Shown: piece by piece, positions 56,029 to 64,000 of the stretch
Layout: the number at the start of each line of letters is the position of its first letter
Position numbering within the stretch: position 1 is the first letter of the stretch
Assembly: GCF_036934945.1 (NCBI RefSeq)
Contig: NC_088242.1
Location: forward strand, 1,791,267-1,855,266
Length of the DNA stretch: 64,000 nt
Reading direction: 5' to 3'
Origin: Oncorhynchus masou masou
Taxonomy: Eukaryota; Chordata; Actinopteri; Salmoniformes; Salmonidae
Made by a program: the position numbers and the translations under genes
Notes under the pieces: model-generated
Databases searched by the model: none
What the model saw: only the letters and a program-made list of their open reading frames with translations
Told to the model about the DNA's origin: nothing

Positions 56029-57105
56029 GCCACCCCCATCACTGGTTACTCCATCACTGGTTACTCCTCCACTGGTTACTCCATCACTGGATACTCCATA
56101 ACTGGTTACTGCATCACTGGTTACTCCACCACTGGTTACTCCATCACTGGTTACTCCTCCGCTGGTTACTCCTTCACTGGTTACTCCATCACTGGTTACT
56201 CCTTCACTGGTTACTCCATCACTGGTTACTCCATCACTGGTTACTCCTTCACTGGTTACTCCATCACTGGTTACTCCATCACTGGTCACTCCACCACTGG
56301 TTACCCCATCACTGGCTACTCCATCACTGGTTACTCCATCACTGGTTACTCCATCACTGATTACTCCATCACTGGTTACTCCATCATAGGTTACTCCATC
56401 ACTGGTTACTCCATCACAAGTTACTCCATCACACGTTACTCCATCACGGGTTACTCCATCACAAGTTACTCCATCACTGGTTACTCCATCACTGGCTACT
56501 CCATCACTGGTTTACTCCATCACTAGTTTATTCCATCACTTGTTTACTCCATCACTTGTTACTCCATCACTGGTTTACTCCATCACTGGTTACTCCACCA
56601 CTGGTTACTTCATCACAAGTTACTTCATCACAAGTTACTCCATTACAAGTTACTCCACCACAGGTTACTCCATCACTGGTTTACTCCATCACTGGTTACT
56701 CCATCACTGGTTACTCCACCACTGGTTACTCCACCACTAGTTACGTCATCACAAGTTACTTCATCACAATTTACTCCATCACAAGTTACTTCATCACACG
56801 TTACTCCATCACAATTTACTCCATCACTGGTTTACTCCATCACTGGTTTATTCCATCACAAGTTTACTCCATCACGGGTTACTCCACCACTGGTTACTCA
56901 TCACAAGTTACTCCATCACAAGTTACTTCATCACAAGTGACTCCATCACAACTTACTTCATCACAAGTTACTTCATCACAAGTTACTCCATCACAAGTTA
57001 CTCCATCACTGGTTTACTCCATCACTAGTTTATTTCATCACTAGTTTATTCCATTGCTGGTTACTCCATCACTTGATACTCCACCACTAGTTACTCCGTC
57101 ACCTT
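56029..57105. repeat. 15-bp minisatellite (ACTCCATCACTGGTT)
   Basis: About 70 units of ACTCCATCACTGGTT, with variants CACCACTGG, CATCACAAG, CTTCATCACAAG and 16-bp TTTACTCC forms. The left third is homogeneous and the right two thirds diversified. Both strands carry open frames because 15 is a multiple of 3; these are not genes. Confidence 0.96.
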
Positions 57106-60100
57106 GTCCACCTAACCTCCGTCCACCTTGTCTACCCTGGTTATAAATGTTGTCCAATCTCATCCACCTTGTCTTCCCTGGTTATAAATACTGTCCAGTC
57201 TCATCCACCTTGTCTTCCCTGGTTATAAATACTGTCCAGTCTCATCCACCTTGTCTACCCTGGTTATAAATATTGTCCAGTCTCGTCCACCTTGTCTACC
57301 CTGGTTATAAATATTGTCCAGTCTCGTCCACCTTGTCTTCCCTGGTTATAAATGTTGTCCAGTCTCGTCCACCTTGTCTTCCCTGGTTATAAATGTTGTC
57401 CAGTCTCGTCCACCTTGTCTTCCCTGGTTATAAATGTTGTCCAGTCTCGTCCACCTTGTCTTCCCTGGTTATAAATACTGTCCAGTCTCATCCACCTTGT
57501 CTACCCTGGTTATAAATATTGTCCAGTCTCGTCCACCTTGTCTTCCCTGGTTATAAATGTTGTCCAGTCTCGTCCACCTTGTCTTCCCTGGTTATAAATG
57601 CTGTCCAGTCTCATCCACCTTGTCTTCCCTGGTTATAAATATTGTCCAGTCTCATCCACCTTGTCTACCCTGGTTATAAATACTGTCCAGTCTCATCCAC
57701 CTTGTCTTCCCTGGTTATAAATACTGTCCAGTCTCATCCACCTTGTCTACCCTGGTTATAAATACTGTCCAGTCTCATCCACCTTGTCTTCCCTGGTTAT
57801 AAATATTGTCCAGTCTCATCCACCTTGTCTACCCTGGTTATAAATACTGTCCAGTCTCATCCACCTTGTCTTCCCTGGTTATAAATACTGTCCAGTCTCA
57901 TCCACCTTGTCTACCCTGGTTATAAATACTGTCCAGTCTCATCCACCTTGTCTTCCCTGGTTATAAATACTGTCCAGTCTCGTCCACCTTGTCTTCCCTG
58001 GTTATAAATACTGTCCAGTCTCGTCCACCTTGTCTCCACCTTGTCTTCCCTGGTTATAAATACTGTCCAGTCTCGTCCACCTTGTCTACCCTGGTTATAA
58101 ATACTGTCCAGTCTCGTCCACCTTGTCTACCCTGGTTATAAATACTGTCCAGTCTCATCCACCTTGTCTTCCCTGGTTATAAATACTGTCCAGTCTCATC
58201 CACCTTGTCTTCCCTGGTTATAAATACTGTCCAGTCTCATCCACCTTGTCTTCCCTGGTTATAAATACTGTCCAGTCTCATCCACCTTGTCTACCCTGGT
58301 TATAAATACTGTCCAGTCTCGTCCACCTTGTCTTCCCTGGTTATAAATACTGTCCAGTCTCGTCCACCTTGTCTACCCTGGTTATAAATATTGTCCAGTC
58401 TCATCCACCTTGTCTTCCCTGGTTATAAATATTGTCCAGTCTCATCCACCTTGTCTTCCCTGGTTATAAATACTGTCCAGTCTCGTCCACCTTGTCTTCC
58501 CTGGTTATAAATACTGTCCAGTCTCGTCCACCTTGTCTACCCTGGTTATAAATACTGTCCAGTCTCATCCACCTTGTCTTCCCTGGTTATAAATATTGTC
58601 CAGTCTCATCCACCTTGTCTTCCCTGGTTATAAATACTGTCCAGTCTCATCCACCTTGTCTTCCCTGGTTATAAATACTGTCCAGTCTCATCCACCTTGT
58701 CTACCTTGGTTATAAATATTGTCCAGTCTCATCCACCTTGTCTTCCCTGGTTATAAATATTGTCCAGTCTCATCCACCTTGTCTTCCCTGGTTATAAATA
58801 TTGTCCAGTCTCATCCACCTTGTCTTCCCTGGTTATAAATACTGTCCAGTCTCATCCACCTTGTCTTCCCTGGTTATAAATATTGTCCAGTCTCATCCAC
58901 CTTGTCTTCCCTGGTTATAAATACTGTCCAGTCTCGTCCACCTTGTCTTCCCTGGTTATAAATACTGTCCAGTCTCATCCACCTTGTCTTCCCTGGTTAT
59001 AAATACTGTCCAGTCTCGTCCACCTTGTCTTCCCTGGTTATAAATACTGTCCAGTCTCATCCACCTTGTCTTCCCTGGTTATAAATACTGTCCAGTCTCA
59101 TCCACCTTGTCTTCCCTGGTTATAAATACTGTCCAGTCTCATCCACCTTGTCTACCTTGGTTATAAATATTGTCCAGTCTCATCCACCTTGTCTTCCCTG
59201 GTTATAAATATTGTCCAGTCTCATCCACCTTGTCTTCCCTGGTTATAAATATTGTCCAGTCTCATCCACCTTGTCTTCCCTGGTTATAAATACTGTCCAG
59301 TCTCATCCACCTTGTCTTCCCTGGTTATAAATATTGTCCAGTCTCATCCACCTTGTCTTCCCTGGTTATAAATATTGTCCAGTCTCGTCCACCTTGTCTT
59401 CCCTGGTTATAAATACTGTCCAGTCTCATCCACCTTGTCTACCCTGGTTATAAATACTGTCCAGTCTCATCCACCTTGTCTACCCTGGTTATAAATACTG
59501 TCCAGTCTCATCCACCTTGTCTACCCTGGTTATAAATACTGTCCAGTCTCATCCACCTTGTCTACCGTGGTTATAAATACTGTCCAGTCTCATCCACCTT
59601 GTCTACCCTGGTTATAAATACTGTCCAGTCTCATCCACCTTGTCTTCCCTGGTTATAAATACTGTCCAGTCTCGTCCACCTTGTCTACCCTGGTTATAAA
59701 TACTGTCCAGTCTCGTCCACCTTGTCTACCCTGGTTATAAATACTGTCCAGTCTCATCCACCTTGTCTTCCCTGGTTATAAATACTGTCCAGTCTCATCC
59801 ACCTTGTCTTCCCTGGTTATAAATACTGTCCAGTCTCGTCCACCTTGTCTTCCCTGGTTATAAATACTGTCCAGTCTCATCCACCTTGTCTACCCTGGTT
59901 ATAAATACTGTCCAGTCTCGTCCACCTTGTCTTCCCTGGTTATAAATACTGTCCAGTCTCGTCCACCTTGTCTACCCTGGTTATAAATATTGTCCAGTCT
60001 CATCCACCTTGTCTTCCCTGGTTATAAATATTGTCCAGTCTCATCCACCTTGTCTTCCCTGGTTATAAATATTGTCCAGTCTCATCCACCTTGTCTTCCC

Positions 60101-63100
60101 TGGTTATAAATACTGTCCAGTCTCATCCACCTTGTCTTCCCTGGTTATAAATATTGTCCAGTCTCATCCACCTTGTCTTCCCTGGTTATAAATACTGTCC
60201 AGTCTCATCCACCTTGTCTTCCCTGGTTATAAATACTGTCCAGTCTCATCCACCTTGTCTTCACTGGTTATAAATACTGTCCAGTCTCATCCACCTTGTC
60301 TACCCTGGTTATAAATACTGTCCAGTCTCGTCCACCTTGTCTTCCCTGGTTATAAATACTGTCCAGTCTCATCCACCTTGTCTTCCCTGGTTATAAATAT
60401 TGTCCAGTCTCATCCACCTTGTCTTCCCTGGTTATAAATACTGTCCAGTCTCATCCACCTTGTCTTCCCTGGTTATAAATACTGTCCAGTCTCATCCACC
60501 TTGTCTTCCCTGGTTATAAATATTGTCCAGTCTCATCCACCTTGTCTTCCCTGGTTATAAATACTGTCCAGTCTCATCCACCTTGTCTTCCCTGGTTATA
60601 AATATTGTCCAGTCTCATCCACCTTGTCTTCCCTGGTTATAAATATTGTCCAGTCTCGTCCACCTTGTCTTCCCTGGTTATAAATACTGTCCAGTCTCAT
60701 CCACCTTGTCTACCCTGGTTATAAATACTGTCCAGTCTCGTCCACCTTGTCTTCCCTGGTTATAAATATTGTCCAGTCTCATCCACCTTGTCTTCCCTGG
60801 TTATAAATATTGTCCAGTCTCATCCACCTTGTCTTCCCTGGTTATAAATACTGTCCAGTCTCATCCACCTTGTCTTCCCTGGTTATAAATACTGTCCAGT
60901 CTCATCCACCTTGTCTTCCCTGGTTATAAATACTGTCAGTCTCATCCACCTTGTCTTCCCTGGTTATAAATACTGTCCAGTCTCGTCCACCTTGTCTTCC
61001 CTGGTTATAAATACTGTCCAGTCTCGTCCACCTTGTCTTCCCTGGTTATAAATACTGTCCAGTCTCGTCCACCTTGTCTTCCCTGGTTATAAATATTGTC
61101 CAGTCTCATCCACCTTGTCTACCCTGGTTATAAATACTGTCCAGTCTCATCCACCTTGTCTACCCTGGTTATAAATACTGTCCAGTCTCATCCACCTTGT
61201 CTACCCTGGTTATAAATACTGTCCAGTCTCATCCACCTTGTCTTCCCTGGTTATAAATACTGTCCAGTCTCGTCCACCTTGTCTTCCCTGGTTATAAATA
61301 CTGTCCAGTCTCATCCACCTTGTCTTCCCTGGTTATAAATACTGTCCAGTCTCATCCACCTTGTCTTCCCTGGTTATAAATACTGTCCAGTCTCATCCAC
61401 CTTGTCTACCTTGGTTATAAATATTGTCCAGTCTCATCCACCTTGTCTTCCCTGGTTATAAATATTGTCCAGTCTCATCCACCTTGTCTTCCCTGGTTAT
61501 AAATATTGTCCAGTCTCATCCACCTTGTCTTCCCTGGTTATAAATACTGTCCAGTCTCATCCACCTTGTCTTCCCTGGTTATAAATATTGTCCAGTCTCA
61601 TCCACCTTGTCTTCCCTGGTTATAAATATTGTCCAGTCTCGTCCACCTTGTCTTCCCTGGTTATAAATACTGTCCAGTCTCATCCACCTTGTCTACCCTG
61701 GTTATAAATACTGTCCAGTCTCATCCACCTTGTCTACCCTGGTTATAAATACTGTCCAGTCTCATCCACCTTGTCTACCCTGGTTATAAATACTGTCCAG
61801 TCTCATCCACCTTGTCTACCGTGGTTATAAATACTGTCCAGTCTCATCCACCTTGTCTACCCTGGTTATAAATACTGTCCAGTCTCATCCACCTTGTCTT
61901 CCCTGGTTATAAATACTGTCCAGTCTCGTCCACCTTGTCTACCCTGGTTATAAATACTGTCCAGTCTCGTCCACCTTGTCTACCCTGGTTATAAATACTG
62001 TCCAGTCTCATCCACCTTGTCTTCCCTGGTTATAAATACTGTCCAGTCTCATCCACCTTGTCTTCTCTGGTTATAAATACTGTCCAGTCTCGTCCACCTT
62101 GTCTTCCCTGGTTATAAATACTGTCCAGTCTCATCCACCTTGTCTACCCTGGTTATAAATACTGTCCAGTCTCGTCCACCTTGTCTTCCCTGGTTATAAA
62201 TACTGTCCAGTCTCGTCCACCTTGTCTACCCTGGTTATAAATATTGTCCAGTCTCATCCACCTTGTCTTCCCTGGTTATAAATATTGTCCAGTCTCATCC
62301 ACCTTGTCTTCCCTGGTTATAAATATTGTCCAGTCTCATCCACCTTGTCTTCCCTGGTTATAAATACTGTCCAGTCTCATCCACCTTGTCTTCCCTGGTT
62401 ATAAATATTGTCCAGTCTCATCCACCTTGTCTTCCCTGGTTATAAATACTGTCCAGTCTCATCCACCTTGTCTTCCCTGGTTATAAATACTGTCCAGTCT
62501 CATCCACCTTGTCTTCACTGGTTATAAATACTGTCCAGTCTCATCCACCTTGTCTACCCTGGTTATAAATACTGTCCAGTCTCGTCCACCTTGTCTTCCC
62601 TGGTTATAAATACTGTCCAGTCTCATCCACCTTGTCTTCCCTGGTTATAAATATTGTCCAGTCTCATCCACCTTGTCTTCCCTGGTTATAAATACTGTCC
62701 AGTCTCATCCACCTTGTCTTCCCTGGTTATAAATACTGTCCAGTCTCATCCACCTTGTCTTCCCTGGTTATAAATATTGTCCAGTCTCATCCACCTTGTC
62801 TTCCCTGGTTATAAATACTGTCCAGTCTCATCCACCTTGTCTTCCCTGGTTATAAATATTGTCCAGTCTCATCCACCTTGTCTTCCCTGGTTATAAATAT
62901 TGTCCAGTCTCGTCCACCTTGTCTTCCCTGGTTATAAATACTGTCCAGTCTCATCCACCTTGTCTACCCTGGTTATAAATACTGTCCAGTCTCGTCCACC
63001 TTGTCTTCCCTGGTTATAAATATTGTCCAGTCTCATCCACCTTGTCTTCCCTGGTTATAAATATTGTCCAGTCTCATCCACCTTGTCTTCCCTGGTTATA

Positions 63101-64000
63101 AATACTGTCCAGTCTCATCCACCTTGTCTTCCCTGGTTATAAATACTGTCCAGTCTCATCCACCTTGTCTTCCCTGGTTATAAATACTGTCCAGTCTCAT
63201 CCACCTTGTCTTCCCTGGTTATAAATACTGTCCAGTCTCGTCCACCTTGTCTTCCCTGGTTATAAATACTGTCCAGTCTCGTCCACCTTGTCTTCCCTGG
63301 TTATAAATACTGTCCAGTCTCGTCCACCTTGTCTTCCCTGGTTATAAATATTGTCCAGTCTCATCCACCTTGTCTACCCTGGTTATAAATACTGTCCAGT
63401 CTCATCCACCTTGTCTACCCTGGTTATAAATACTGTCCAGTCTCATCCACCTTGTCTACCCTGGTTATAAATACTGTCCAGTCTCATCCACCTTGTCTAC
63501 CCTGGTTATAAATACTGTCCAGTCTCATCCACCTTGTCTTCCCTGGTTATAAATACTGTCCAGTCTCATCCACCTTGTCTTCCCTGGTTATAAATACTGT
63601 CCATTCTCATCCACCTTGTCTTCCCTGGTTATAAATACTGTCCAGTCTCGTCCACCTTGTCTTCCCTGGTTATAAATACTGTCCAGTCTCGTCCACCTTG
63701 TCTTCCCTGGTTATAAATACTGTCCAGTCTCATCCACCTTGTCTTCCCTGGTTATAAATACTGTCCAGTCTCGTCCACCTTGTCTTCCCTGGTTATAAAT
63801 ACTGTCCAGTCTCATCCACCTTGTCTACCCTGGTTATAAATACTGTTCAGTCTCATCCACCTTGTCTACCCTGGTTATAAATACTGTCCAGTCTCATCCA
63901 CCTTGTCTACCCTGGTTATAAATACTGTCCAGTCTCGTCCACCTTGTCTTCCCTGGTTATAAATATTGTCCAGTCTCATCCACCTTGTCTACCCTGGTTA
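57106..64000. repeat. 41-bp minisatellite with 55-unit higher-order repeat
   Basis: About 168 units of TCATCCACCTTGTCTTCCCT, GGTTATAAATACTGTCCAGT, C (41 bp). Variant sites are CATCC/CGTCC, TTCCC/TACCC and ATACTG/ATATTG/ATGTTG. Rare markers recur 2254 bp apart: CTACCTTGG at 59152 and 61406, CTACCGTGG at 59562 and 61816, TCTTCACTGG at 60258 and 62512. That is 55 units minus one base, and a missing C (ACTGTCAGTC near 60937) accounts for the odd base. CTACCTTGG also occurs at 58701, 11 units before 59152. The array continues past the window end. Confidence 0.98.

Overview
The window is vertebrate nuclear DNA, almost certainly from a salmonid fish (Salmo, Oncorhynchus or Salvelinus type). No bacterial or viral gene organisation is visible. 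The salmonid assignment rests on recognising, from memory, several dispersed repeats typical of salmonids: an L2/Rex1-like LINE with its endonuclease and reverse transcriptase, a Tc1-like transposon, a tRNA-derived SINE-like element, a hAT-type MITE fragment, an L1-like LINE C-terminus, and the 'TAGTGCACTA' dispersed motif. No database search was possible.

The dominant feature is tandem repetition. By my reading about three quarters of the non-N bases lie in roughly twenty minisatellite or microsatellite arrays with unit lengths of 6, 15, 18/19, 23/24, 25/29, 30, 36/38, 38/43, 39, 41, 42/49, 50, 51 and 59 bp. Very long open frames run through many arrays. They are by-products of repeats with few stop codons and should not be annotated as proteins. 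Three runs of N (3583-4082, 12288-12387, 44326-44825) are assembly gaps, each beside an array.

Layout: 1-2216 G-rich 18/19-bp array; 2217-4082 spacer, tetranucleotide repeat, dispersed element and gap; 4083-7000 hexamer microsatellite, low-complexity tracts and an inverted copy of the 51-bp minisatellite; 7417-9758 three arrays of 38-39 bp; 9961-12287 G-rich GGT/GGA array; 12388-13893 array of 39-bp palindromic units; 13894-14963 mostly unique DNA with a possible 3' gene end; 14964-24807 a 10-kb AT-rich 25/29-bp array with nested large duplications; 24808-25425 a 23/24-bp array; 25887-32500 a 36/38-bp array containing a 2.9-kb block duplication; 32500-40055 a compound module present twice; 40056-41823 LINE 3' region with an internal 50-bp array; 41824-43410 unique DNA with a possible minus-strand terminal exon; 43411-44325 broken Tc1; 44826-46740 hexamer microsatellite; 46760-49500 LINE on the minus strand; 49495-51850 MITE, CT tract, SINE-like element and spacer; 51853-55745 a 42/49-bp array; 56029-57105 a 15-bp array; 57106-64000 a 41-bp array that runs off the window.

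The only sequence I can tie to a host gene is a terminal exon resembling the C-terminus of equilibrative nucleoside transporter 3 (slc29a3). It occurs twice, at 33299 and 37420, within the duplicated module. Each copy is preceded by a splice-acceptor-like site and the 51-bp array, and followed by the C-terminal part of an L1-like LINE. The most interesting reading is that one LINE copy (about 37.66-41.82 kb) has nucleated two unrelated minisatellites from its own sequence. The 59-bp one has then taken part in a 4.1-kb duplication that also copied the transporter exon. I see no new enzymatic or defence system here. The novelty is in how the repeats are built.
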